This document shows positions 34,259 to 41,820 of a stretch of DNA of 64,000 nt, one piece after another. The DNA comes from an uncultured Acetatifactor sp. GTDB taxonomy: Bacteria; Bacillota; Clostridia; Lachnospirales; Lachnospiraceae. The notes under the pieces are model-generated. The model had not been told where the DNA came from. It saw only the letters and a program-made list of their open reading frames with translations, and searched no databases. The stretch lies in assembly GCA_934433135.1 (NCBI GenBank), contig CAKRZO010000003.1, forward strand, positions 124,001 to 188,000, read 5' to 3'. Both the position numbers and the translations under genes were made by a program. Within the stretch, counting starts at the first letter, position 1. Every line of letters begins with the position of its first letter.

Positions 34259-34344
34259 GACGGTTCCCTCCTGCTCCTTTATCCGTTAAATCAGGATAAG
34301 CTTATGACTATATCAATATTAAGCTGTTATCAAACGGTTATGGC

Positions 34345-34373
34345 TTGATTATATAAGAAATCCATGCTAAAAT
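34345..34373 (+). promoter_or_regulatory. Sigma-A-type promoter of the AraC regulator gene
   Basis: TTGATT at 34345-34350, a 17-base spacer, and TAAAAT at 34368-34373 match the vegetative consensus. It lies 74 bases before ATG 34447. Confidence 0.6.
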
Positions 34374-34446
34374 GTACGAAATACCAAAGGATTCATATAA
34401 GAAAACAAAGAATTTTAAAGAAAGAAGCAAAGGAAATCCATAGAAA

Positions 34447-35295
34447 ATGAAACTTTCCGATTTAAATCCGCATATCCGCTATGCGGCTACCCATTATAAT
34501 TTTCTCCGTAAACCTTTTGACAGCATCTGCTATGACTGCCGTTTTTTTTATGTAAAAGAAGGAAACGGTACGGTTACCGCTGATGGTGAGACCTATTCTT
34601 TTTCCGAAAACTGTGCGATTTTTTTCCCGCCCGGCACCAGATATCACTTCGATCCGGACAAAGTCTGCCGCAGTCTGGTTATGCAGGTCTTTAATTTTGA
34701 TCTGATTAACGATTATTCTTATTTGGAAAACTCTCTCGGAACAGTGAGTGAAGCTTCTTTTGAAAAAGAAAAACTGATTGCTTACGAAATGCCGGAAGAG
34801 TTAAACCGGATTCTGTTCAAAAAAACGGCTTCCCTCCAGGAACTTCTGGATTCCTGTGCCCGGGAATTTCTGCTGCAGAACGATTTTTTCAGGGAGACTT
34901 CTTCTGCTTTGTTAAAACTTGCCCTGCTTGCTTTTCTTCAGGCAGGAACCGCAGAGGCGGAATCCGACAAAATTAAGCCTGTGCTGGAATATATCCATAC
35001 TCATTATCAGGATCCGGATTTGAATAACGCTTCCATTGCGCAGTATTTTAGCTACCATCCCTATTATTTGAGCAAGCTGGTGAAGCAATACACCGGCCGG
35101 ACACTTCATCAGTACCTGACCGACTGCCGCCTCCGTGCAGCCAAAGAAAACCTGATTACCACGAATGATTCCATCCATACCATTTCGTGGAAAACAGGTT
35201 TCCGTTCTGCTGCTTATTTTGTCAAAACCTTTAAGGAACACACCGGTACGACGCCCGCCGCCTACAAAAAGGAACACATACCGTTCCTGTTCTAA
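34447..35295 (+). CDS. AraC family transcriptional regulator with cupin-type sensor
   Basis: A 282-residue regulator. The N-terminal arm (FYVKEGNGTVTADGETYSFS, FFPPGTRYHFDP) is a cupin-like ligand-binding barrel. The C-terminal pair of helix-turn-helix motifs starts at about residue 180: NASIAQYFSYHPYYLSKLVK and ISWKTGFRSAAYFVKTFKEH, followed by TGTTPAAYKK. It is divergent from the U32-like/[4Fe-4S]/Gfo cluster and is its likely local activator. The inducer is unknown. Confidence 0.9.
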   Translation: MKLSDLNPHIRYAATHYNFLRKPFDSICYDCRFFYVKEGNGTVTADGETYSFSENCAIFFPPGTRYHFDPDKVCRSLVMQVFNFDLINDYSYLENSLGTVSEASFEKEKLIAYEMPEELNRILFKKTASLQELLDSCAREFLLQNDFFRETSSALLKLALLAFLQAGTAEAESDKIKPVLEYIHTHYQDPDLNNASIAQYFSYHPYYLSKLVKQYTGRTLHQYLTDCRLRAAKENLITTNDSIHTISWKTGFRSAAYFVKTFKEHTGTTPAAYKKEHIPFLF

Positions 35296-35304
35296 CTTCT
35301 ATTT

Positions 35305-35487
35305 TTACTTTTCATAACGAACATCGTCTACGAGTGCCTGGACATCGTCTTCACTGTAAATTCCCATCTCATCAGCAGCTCCTGCAAAGGCAGCCTGCGC
35401 TTTACGTATTGCTCTGGCGGAAGCATTGCTTATAACAATCTCGCCATCCTGTTTTTGGGAAAATAAAATTTTGCCATCTAAATTCAT
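35305..35487 (-). CDS. Short AbrB/MazE-like protein lacking the N-terminal hairpin
   Basis: A 60-residue frame with good AAGGAGAA upstream. The sequence DGKILFSQKQDGEIVISNAS followed by AQAAFAGAADEMGIYSEDDV matches the second half of AbrB/SpoVT-type antitoxin proteins. The expected start (the KGQITIPxxIR strand and helix) is absent. It is either a truncated relic or a minimal dimer. It is encoded 39 bases after spmA. No toxin gene is adjacent. Confidence 0.6.
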   Translation of the reverse strand: MNLDGKILFSQKQDGEIVISNASARAIRKAQAAFAGAADEMGIYSEDDVQALVDDVRYEK

Positions 35488-35526
35488 TAAATTATTCTCC
35501 TTTTTTCTTGAGTTCTAAAGTCTCCT

Positions 35527-36252
35527 TTATCGGTCTTTACTTTTGCAGTAAAGAATTGCTATGACAGAGCTGAAAAGCGTCGCCGCCAGAGACGGTGCTA
35601 TGATGGAAGCAGGGTTGGCGCTGCCGTACTTGCTACGATAGGCAATCATATTGACAGGAATCAGTTGCAGAGAAGAAATGTTTAAAATCAGGAATGTACA
35701 CATCTCGTTGCTTGCTGCCCGCACCTGCTTTGCGGTCTTCCATCCTTTTCTCCGTGTTTTTGGGGTGTCGTATGCATTCACCTTCTGCTGTTCCTCTTCG
35801 GAGTCCTGCGCTTTTTCAACTGTTTGCGAGGCAGATGCATTTGTCTCTTCCCCCTGATCCTGGTACTGGGGATTTCCCCGTTCCCGTTCCAACTGCGCCA
35901 GTGCCTCCATAGCCTTCAGCCCGGCAGGCGTACAGGCCCAGCCGAGTCCCAGTACATTGGCCACAAGGTTCGTTGCAATATATTCTCTTGCCGGATGTTC
36001 TTTGGGAATCCGCGGAAAAAGGAAATTCAGAAAAGGTCCGATCCCTTTCGTCATGCGTAAAATCAGTCCCGACTCCTGTCCGATCTCCATCAGCCCCATC
36101 CAAAAAGCCATAACGCCGGCCATGGTAATACATAAAGAAACCGCTTCTCCCGCGCTGTCAATTGCAGCGCTTGTGATTGCACTCATATTTCCCGTAAAAA
36201 CACCGTAAACAATCCCTACCAGGATCATAAAAGCCCACAGATAATTCAGCAT
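35527..36252 (-). CDS. spmA: Spore maturation protein A (nucleoside-recognition domain)
   Basis: A 241-residue membrane protein matching SpmA: MLNYLWAFMILVGIVYGVFT, AITSAAIDSAGEAVSLCITM, VMAFWMGLMEIGQESGLI, and TNLVANVLGLGWACTPAGLK. A hydrophilic insert of about 55 residues (Gln/Glu/Lys-rich, about 122-175) sits before the final helices NEMCTFLILNISSLQLIPVN. SpmA with SpmB helps dehydrate the spore core. The usual spmB neighbour is not present here. A diverged family C repeat lies upstream. Confidence 0.85.
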   Translation of the reverse strand: MLNYLWAFMILVGIVYGVFTGNMSAITSAAIDSAGEAVSLCITMAGVMAFWMGLMEIGQESGLILRMTKGIGPFLNFLFPRIPKEHPAREYIATNLVANVLGLGWACTPAGLKAMEALAQLERERGNPQYQDQGEETNASASQTVEKAQDSEEEQQKVNAYDTPKTRRKGWKTAKQVRAASNEMCTFLILNISSLQLIPVNMIAYRSKYGSANPASIIAPSLAATLFSSVIAILYCKSKDR

Positions 36253-36363
36253 TCCGAAGCCATGCCTTCCCGCTGATTTTCTCTTGTTGACATTTTATGC
36301 AACCTGAAATATTCCTATTCCCACTTTCCCTTTTCGGATTTCTTATCCCTTGCCTTTTACACT

Positions 36364-36434
36364 GCAATTTGCTTCTGAGTGAAAACGAATTTCTCCTATG
36401 GCAAAAAAGAAATTTCCTTCGCGGCAAAGTTGCC
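36364..36434 (-). repeat. Family C repeat, shortened copy, reverse orientation
   Basis: Read on the minus strand it has CTTTGCCGCGAAGG and later TTCGTTTTCACTCAGAAGCA ending in AATTGC. These match the two ends of the copy at 41579-41676, while the middle AGAAATTCGCGCAGG hairpin is missing. Confidence 0.6.
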
Positions 36435-36447
36435 CGAAAAAAGAGAA

Positions 36448-37098
36448 TTACGGTACAATGTTTATGCTTTCCGCACTTTTCGAAAAGTCTTCCACCCAAT
36501 CCCCGGTCATATCCGTATACGTGAAGGTATAAAGGTGATCGGCCCGGATACCTACAATCAGCTGCCGAATTTCATTATTTCCCAGATCGGCGGAAAAGGA
36601 ATATCGATAAGCCGGATATCCGGATATCTCTGTGATTTCAAACAAAGTATCCGTAATTTTTACCTGGGTATGAAAAGAGGCCGTGTAGGTTTCTTCCAAT
36701 GCCTGATGCAGATCGCTCTGGGTCAGAGAGGAAATCTCCGTGCTGTCGGCAGACGACAGTTCCTGAACATTCATGCTCACACTGGAACCGTCTTCTGCTT
36801 CGTAAAAGCAGATAAACCCTTCCGCATCCCGGCTCTCAAAATCCTTCGGAAGACAGAATTCATATCCGCCTGCGGAACGGATATCATCGGAAGTGCCCGC
36901 TGCGGAAGAACGGATATCCTCCGAAACAACAGAGGAAGGGCGAATATCTTCTCCTGAAACCACACCAGAAGATGCGATGCTGCCGGAATCACTGGAAAGC
37001 TGACCGGAGCAGCCGGTAAGAAGAAGCATCAGTAAGCAAGGCAAAAAAAGGTTACAAACAGTAAAATGCTTTTTCCTCAAAGACCTGATTTTATCCAT
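36448..37098 (-). CDS. Secreted lipoprotein of unknown function
   Basis: ATG 37098 overlaps the metallophosphoesterase stop and has GGAAGGAG upstream, giving 216 residues. The signal peptide ends in lipobox LLLTGC. A Ser-rich linker contains the near-repeat GEDIRPSSV, SEDIRSSAA and SDDIRSAGG, encoded by similar DNA units. The body (YEFCLPKDFESRDAEGFICF, VKITDTLFEITEISGYPAYR, ADHLYTFTYTDM) looks like a PsbP/LpqN-like domain in its strand order. It is co-transcribed with the phosphoesterase. Function is unknown. Confidence 0.75.
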   Translation of the reverse strand: MDKIRSLRKKHFTVCNLFLPCLLMLLLTGCSGQLSSDSGSIASSGVVSGEDIRPSSVVSEDIRSSAAGTSDDIRSAGGYEFCLPKDFESRDAEGFICFYEAEDGSSVSMNVQELSSADSTEISSLTQSDLHQALEETYTASFHTQVKITDTLFEITEISGYPAYRYSFSADLGNNEIRQLIVGIRADHLYTFTYTDMTGDWVEDFSKSAESINIVP

Positions 37099-38269
37099 TT
37101 TCACTCCTTCCTCCGTCTATCTTCAGAATTTCCTCTTTCAGAACGTTTCTGTCCTGATCGGTAAAGCGAACCGTAATTTCCTTTTCCGAAAACGTAAGCG
37201 CTGTTCCGATAAAACCTCTGGTAAGATCCGAATTTGCAGTCGGTTCGGCTCCCACAATGACCGGACAGGGCTGACCTTTATGGTCCCGCGAACTCCCCGG
37301 CAGATCGACTCTGCAGAAATGTTCATGTCCGCAAAGCATAACCTCCGGATGGACATTTTCCCGCAAAAGCCGTGACCATTCTTCATAAATGGCAATATCC
37401 GTATCAAAGGGCTCTTCCGGCGTAAAGGTAAAGGGAACATGGCAGACAATGATCCGGTGCCGTACATCCGGCGCCTCATATTCCGCCTTAGCATGCAGAA
37501 TCAGTTCTTTCAGATAAGCCGTCTGCTTTTTACGGAAAGCTGTACAGGCAACCGTTCCGCCGTATTCCGGATGCGTGTCATCTTTATCTTCACCGCAGTC
37601 CAAAACAAGCCCCCAGATGGAACCTAACCGGAATGTATAGAAAGAAAGACCTGCACGGGTCGGCGTATACTCCGCAAAATTTTCAGCATAAAAGCCCCGC
37701 ATATCATGATTACCCCTGGAAAATACCACCGGTTTTTCGCCGTGAGTAATCCTGGAGGCAATTTTATAAATATCCAGAAAATTCTCGATTTCACCGCTGT
37801 GATTGGGAATATCTCCGTTCAGAATCAGGAAATCCAACCGATCCCCCCAGTAGGAACCTGCGGCGATAGCCGGTTCCGGGAAGTTGTGTACATCCGCAAT
37901 ATGATAGGCATGGATACAAGTATCGTTTTCACCGGAAGCGGCATTGTCCCTGTCTTTTTCCGGATAAAATTTTACCGGGCAAAAAAAATACTCTTTTTCC
38001 ACAGGCTCATTAAGCTCCGGAAAGTAAGGCTTCCTGTCCACGACTTTCTGGTACACAACGGTATATTTTCCGGCACCGTCCAACTGTTCCATGGGAACGG
38101 TTACGCGGTGCATGCGGGTGGAAGAACGAAGAATCCCATTGGAATCATCGTAATAATTTTCACCGGCAACCCGCACCCACATAATGCCATCCTGTGATAC
38201 CGGAACCATAATCTGATAATTTCTCTCCACCGCAAATACTGCGGGATCTGTCAGCATAAAGTTTTCCAT
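37091..38269 (-). CDS. Metallophosphoesterase (calcineurin-like)
   Basis: ATG 38269 is preferred to the earlier in-frame start because TAGGAGG precedes it, giving 392 residues. The N-terminal ~100 residues form a beta-rich domain. The metal-binding motifs follow in order: HIADVHNF, LNGDIPNHSGE, FSRGNHDMR, VCHVPF and CGHEHFCR. There is no signal peptide, so it acts in the cytoplasm. The combination resembles purple-acid-phosphatase-like fusions, but the substrate is unknown. It is the first gene of a two-gene operon with a lipoprotein. Confidence 0.88.
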   Translation of the reverse strand: MENFMLTDPAVFAVERNYQIMVPVSQDGIMWVRVAGENYYDDSNGILRSSTRMHRVTVPMEQLDGAGKYTVVYQKVVDRKPYFPELNEPVEKEYFFCPVKFYPEKDRDNAASGENDTCIHAYHIADVHNFPEPAIAAGSYWGDRLDFLILNGDIPNHSGEIENFLDIYKIASRITHGEKPVVFSRGNHDMRGFYAENFAEYTPTRAGLSFYTFRLGSIWGLVLDCGEDKDDTHPEYGGTVACTAFRKKQTAYLKELILHAKAEYEAPDVRHRIIVCHVPFTFTPEEPFDTDIAIYEEWSRLLRENVHPEVMLCGHEHFCRVDLPGSSRDHKGQPCPVIVGAEPTANSDLTRGFIGTALTFSEKEITVRFTDQDRNVLKEEILKIDGGRSENG

Positions 38270-38309
38270 AACGTTCAATCCTCCTACGTTCAACGGATAT
38301 ACTGGATAT

Positions 38310-38338
38310 ATTTTATATCAGCACGAGATAAAAAGCAA
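38310..38338 (-). promoter_or_regulatory. Sigma-A-type promoter of the phosphoesterase operon
   Basis: On the minus strand TTGCTT (38338-38333), a 17-base spacer and TAAAAT (38315-38310) lie 41 bases before ATG 38269. Confidence 0.6.
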
Positions 38339-38364
38339 GGAGCGGTATTAAACTAATCTTTCAG

Positions 38365-38846
38365 CTAATCTTTCAGGCAGCCAATCGGTACAACTTTCAC
38401 TCCGCTCTCCGTTGTATAGGCCATAGGCGCATTCGCACAAATTATAATCAGTGCAGACGGCTCTCTGTATACAGCGCATGGGGGAGCCTCACTTTTTAAA
38501 GCCTCTTGGTTATATTTCCGAATGACTTCCCGGAATTTTAAAAGCGATTTCTCTGCCTCCGGGATTTTATTTGCTCCGGTTTTTATTTCTATTAAAGCAT
38601 AACGCCCATCTTCCAGCTGATACACGGCATCTGCCTCTAAACCTGTGTTGTCCGTGTAATGTAAAAGCCTTGCATTATGATTTTCAGCATATACCAGTAA
38701 ATCCCCTAAAACCATATTTTCGAAAACATGACCGAATAAATCCAAATCATTGTTGAAATATTCCGGATTATCATCACAGGCCTTGCGAATCGTTCCCCAC
38801 ATTTTTACCGCATCCTGCCATTCATCAAACAGAATCGGTTTCTGAT
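38365..38846 (-). pseudogene. Remnant of an AAA ATPase with DUF4143 domain
   Basis: The frame reads QKPILFDEWQDAVKMWGTIR, the Walker B/sensor region of DUF4143 ATPases. It then jumps from KACDDNPEYF directly to the C-terminal domain (LFGHVFENMVLGDLLVYAEN, YALIEIKTGANKIPEAEKSL). The N-terminal P-loop half and a central block of roughly 150 residues are missing, so this is a relic with a 5' truncation and an internal deletion. A free-standing translation from ATG 38802 (145 residues) is possible but has no clear ribosome site. Confidence 0.75.
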
Positions 38847-38856
38847 GTTAGTATAG

Positions 38857-38906
38857 CATTTATTAAGCCATTTATTAAGCCATTTATTAAGCCATTTATT
38901 CAAGTC
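38857..38906. repeat. 12-base tandem repeat at the pseudogene edge
   Basis: CATTTATTAAGC occurs three times (38857-38892), followed by a diverged copy CATTTATTCAAGTC. It begins where homology to the ATPase ends, and may be the scar of the truncation. Confidence 0.8.
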
Positions 38907-38950
38907 ATTTTATGTTTTTCTAGTATTTTATTTTATGTTTTTCGGCTGTT

Positions 38951-40783
38951 TCATTTTATGTTTTTCGAGTGCAGCAAATTCTCCCCCAGTCCCAGTATCA
39001 CAAACATGGCGGATCCGTTGAGAATCTGCTGGAAGCTGACCATATTATGTACCAGATAGACAAGTATTGCGGCGGCACAGGCAGCGGTATAAAGGAGCTC
39101 TTCTCTTCGTAAAAAACCTTTCATCCAGCGGATGATGGCGCTGATCTGGGCTCCCGCAAAACCCAGGAAACCAAGCAGACCGGTCTGTACAAGAAGGGTA
39201 ATCCATTCATTGTGCGCATTGGTCAGTCTCACATTTTTTTCTTTAGGCCAGACAGAATAAACCAGATCCTGCAGCTTCTGCGAGGCATCCTGTGCAATGT
39301 ATTCTCCCATACTATCCGAACCTACTCCGAATAATTTTCGGAAAAAGCCCTGTTCCGCAAAAGCCTGTAGCCCGGCCATCCAGGTAACTCCTCTCCGGCT
39401 TCCCCATTCTTTGGAGAATGTAAAAACCGGATACTTTGACAAAAAGCCGATACTGCCGGGATCTTTGGTGTTTTTTACAATCAGCAGGACAAAAAACATT
39501 GCGGCCAAAAACAGCCCCAATGCCAGGATGCGGCAAACACCTCGAAGGAAACGAAGCGGATAATATGCCTTTTTCTTCCATACGATCAACAGGATCTGCA
39601 GAATCAGAACCGGCAGCAACAAAAAGAAAGGAAGATAACTGAATGTGAAAAGATTCACCGCCGCCTCTTCATACGTAAATCTCCCCGGCAGACAGGTTCT
39701 TAAGAGGAAAGTAAACAGACAGGCGGCCAAAAAGTCCCCTGCAATACCGCACAGCGCCTGCATTCGTTCAGGTTTGCGCACCGCAATGAAAAGCAGCAAA
39801 ATCCCGCCTGCAGCCAGCGCAAGATAAGCACTGCTGCTGCCGTTGGTGACAAGCGCCGCAAAGGCAAGGAACAGATACAGATGCCACATCCACAGCTTCC
39901 GACTACTTTTGGAACCCCTCCTATCCTTGCTGTTGTCATTCTCTTCTCTGTGCTCCGAAACAGGAGTATCCATTCCCACCACATAGAAGGCTGCGGCAAA
40001 AATCGGCAGAATCATATAGCCGCAGTACCAGTTAATATTGCCGATAAAGGAAATAAACTGAGGATTCCCCGCTGTTTTCATGGGAACGGGATACCAGCCA
40101 AAGCGATTGCAGTACCCCAGGAAAAAAAGAAGACTCGTTACCGGCAAAAAAAGAGACACCATACCTCCCTTCCACCGAAAGCATCGGGAAATCAGGAAAT
40201 AACTTCCCACAAAAACCATCTGGGTATACCATCCCAGCCCCCATCTGCTGCTGCCCATCCACGCGGTATCGGGATAAGCGGAAAAAAGCGCAGAAACCGT
40301 CACGGCAAAAGCGTAGAGTAGCACAAAACAATCCGTTACGGAAAACCGCCTGCTGATCTTTATCCGGAAGCTTTCCTCCTTCTGCCCACGTCCGCGCAGT
40401 TTAAGCCGGGAAAATCCGCAGGCAGCGGCCCGAACCAAAACCGCCGGAATCAGGAAGCACAAAAAGATTCCGGTTGCCTGCATAAAAAAGCGTACCTTGT
40501 CCGAACCGATCTTCTGGTAATCCAGGCGGTTGTACAAGGGAAGCGCCGCAATGACAAAAACCAGATAAAGGTCCGTTAAATACTCCAGGATCTTTCCGGA
40601 AATCTTTCTCATCGCCGACTCCTTCCGCCCCTGTATCTGATCCCGGATTCTTTCCTGCATTTGATTCTGTATCGGATTTCGTATTTGCCCCTGCGCTTCC
40701 TCCTGCACTTGTTCCTGCATTCTATCCTGCGCCTGATTCTGTATTTTATCCTGCCTTCTTTCTTCCTGCGTTGTATCCATCAT
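38951..40783 (-). CDS. O-antigen ligase/polymerase-like membrane protein with Q-rich N-terminal extension
   Basis: A 610-residue multi-span membrane protein. After about 60 cytoplasmic residues of Gln/Arg/Glu heptads (QNQMQERIRDQIQ and similar) come 12 or more hydrophobic segments. Near the end the Wzy_C-type loop carries NAHNEWITLLVQTGLLGFLG, the signature of O-antigen ligase/polymerase family proteins. In Gram-positive bacteria such proteins ligate or polymerise teichoic-type or capsular glycans on the outer face. It has no glycan gene neighbours here. ATG 40783 (or 40780) follows GGAG. Confidence 0.8.
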   Translation of the reverse strand: MMDTTQEERRQDKIQNQAQDRMQEQVQEEAQGQIRNPIQNQMQERIRDQIQGRKESAMRKISGKILEYLTDLYLVFVIAALPLYNRLDYQKIGSDKVRFFMQATGIFLCFLIPAVLVRAAACGFSRLKLRGRGQKEESFRIKISRRFSVTDCFVLLYAFAVTVSALFSAYPDTAWMGSSRWGLGWYTQMVFVGSYFLISRCFRWKGGMVSLFLPVTSLLFFLGYCNRFGWYPVPMKTAGNPQFISFIGNINWYCGYMILPIFAAAFYVVGMDTPVSEHREENDNSKDRRGSKSSRKLWMWHLYLFLAFAALVTNGSSSAYLALAAGGILLLFIAVRKPERMQALCGIAGDFLAACLFTFLLRTCLPGRFTYEEAAVNLFTFSYLPFFLLLPVLILQILLIVWKKKAYYPLRFLRGVCRILALGLFLAAMFFVLLIVKNTKDPGSIGFLSKYPVFTFSKEWGSRRGVTWMAGLQAFAEQGFFRKLFGVGSDSMGEYIAQDASQKLQDLVYSVWPKEKNVRLTNAHNEWITLLVQTGLLGFLGFAGAQISAIIRWMKGFLRREELLYTAACAAAILVYLVHNMVSFQQILNGSAMFVILGLGENLLHSKNIK

Positions 40784-40848
40784 GTATTTAATTCTCCGTT
40801 CTACTGACCTTTTGACGTCAGCAGGCTATGATGAACTTCTTCATGTTT

Positions 40849-40919
40849 GACCTTTTGACCCAGGTATCAGGTTATGTAATGATGCCGGAGGCAGAATTTG
40901 TACTGCCTCTGGCACCATC
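40849..40919. other. Family A fragment followed by a strong hairpin
   Basis: GACCTTTTGACCC with GTATCAG (40849-40870) resembles the end of family A. Then TGCCGGAGGCAG (40883-40894) and CTGCCTCTGGCA (40903-40914) form a 12-base stem with one G-T pair around an 8-base loop. It lies after the spore-coat-like gene at 40965 and may terminate it, though no T run follows. Confidence 0.5.
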
Positions 40920-40964
40920 AGTATAACGCATACAACTCAGAAAGACAAGAACAACCGTGTACCT

Positions 40965-41219
40965 TTACAGAGTTCCCGAGGTAAAGAGGTTCTTCACATG
41001 TTCTACCTCTTCTTCGGTTGCTTTGCTTGCCGGTACATAATAGGATTTTTCTCTTGCAATGGTATACAGTTCTTCCTGGGACTGCTCGCAGGCATTGCGA
41101 AGCTGCTTCAGGCACTGCTTCAATTCCTTATTTTCCGTCTGCGGAATCATTTCTGCGTAACGAACCAATTCTCCGTTGATTCCGGCCAGCGTATCCGCTA
41201 CCATGGTTTTTTCATTCAT
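40965..41219 (-). CDS. Spore coat protein F-like small protein
   Basis: ATG 41219 with GGAGGG nine bases upstream gives 84 residues, MNEKTMVADTLAGINGELVR onward. The helical pattern (RYAEMIPQTENKELKQCLKQ, LRNACEQSQEELYTIAREKS) is that of CotF-like coat proteins, and the tail YYVPASKATEEEVEHVKN is also typical. It lies beside a second small coat-like gene at 41354. It is probably expressed in the mother cell during sporulation, but no sigma-E or sigma-K promoter was identified. Confidence 0.72.
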   Translation of the reverse strand: MNEKTMVADTLAGINGELVRYAEMIPQTENKELKQCLKQLRNACEQSQEELYTIAREKSYYVPASKATEEEVEHVKNLFTSGTL

Positions 41220-41353
41220 CTGCTTTTTCCCTCCGATTCGTGATATTTTTATTTCTTCCATTCATACCTTTTTCTTTGTAATTTGTATTTTGATCAGCTC
41301 TTCCGTCTGCTTTTCGCTTTCCTCTTTCCGTTTGTCTCCGTTTTTTTACAGGT

Positions 41354-41539
41354 CTATCGTAAGAAGTCCATTAGCTGCTGCTTGTTCTGCATAGCCGACT
41401 TTGCACCTTTTTCAAAAAACTGCTTTACTTTGGTATCGGTCGCTTCGCTTGCATACTGCTGCAGCTTACAGTGCGTGGTATCAAATCCGCCGATCAAATG
41501 ACGCAGATTCTGCAGATCCAATTCTGAAATATTACTCAT
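41354..41539 (-). CDS. Small helical spore-coat-like protein (61 aa)
   Basis: A 61-residue helical protein (SELDLQNLRHLIGGFDTTHC, DTKVKQFFEKGAKSAMQNKQ). Such NLRHLIG small proteins commonly sit next to CotF-like genes in Lachnospiraceae. The two genes are in the same direction with 134 bases between this stop and the next start, consistent with a coat-protein pair. The gene starts 282 bases before pepF on the opposite strand. Confidence 0.68.
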   Translation of the reverse strand: MSNISELDLQNLRHLIGGFDTTHCKLQQYASEATDTKVKQFFEKGAKSAMQNKQQLMDFLR

Positions 41540-41578
41540 CGTATCACCATTCCTTTCTTAACATGAATTCTTACTTCT

Positions 41579-41676
41579 GAGCGGCTTTGCCGCGAAGAGA
41601 CGAAGAGAAATTCGCGCAGGCAATTTCTCTTTCTTCTGCCGTCAAAGCAATTTGTTTTCGCTCAGAAACAAATTGC
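41579..41676 (+). repeat. REP-like repeat, family C copy 1
   Basis: Three stacked hairpins: GCGGCTTTGCCGC, then GAGAAATT-CGCGCAGGC-AATTTCTC, then GCAATTTGTTT-TCGCTCAG-AAACAAATTGC. The last is an exact 11-base stem. It lies between two divergent genes, 145 bases before pepF, and matches copies at 49139, 36364 and 19746. Confidence 0.8.
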
Positions 41677-41820
41677 GATTTTTCACACTGTTGCCTGACT
41701 TATTATCTGCCAAAGCTTCCGGAATATACTTTTTGCGATTTCTTTTTTGCTATTTTCTTTTTTTCATAAAAGTGGTAAGATAGGTATGAATCATTTATAC
41801 CAAAAAAGGAGGCACTAAAA

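Noticed and set aside
38857..38906. CRISPR-like array
   Set aside because: The units are 12 bases in direct tandem with no spacers.
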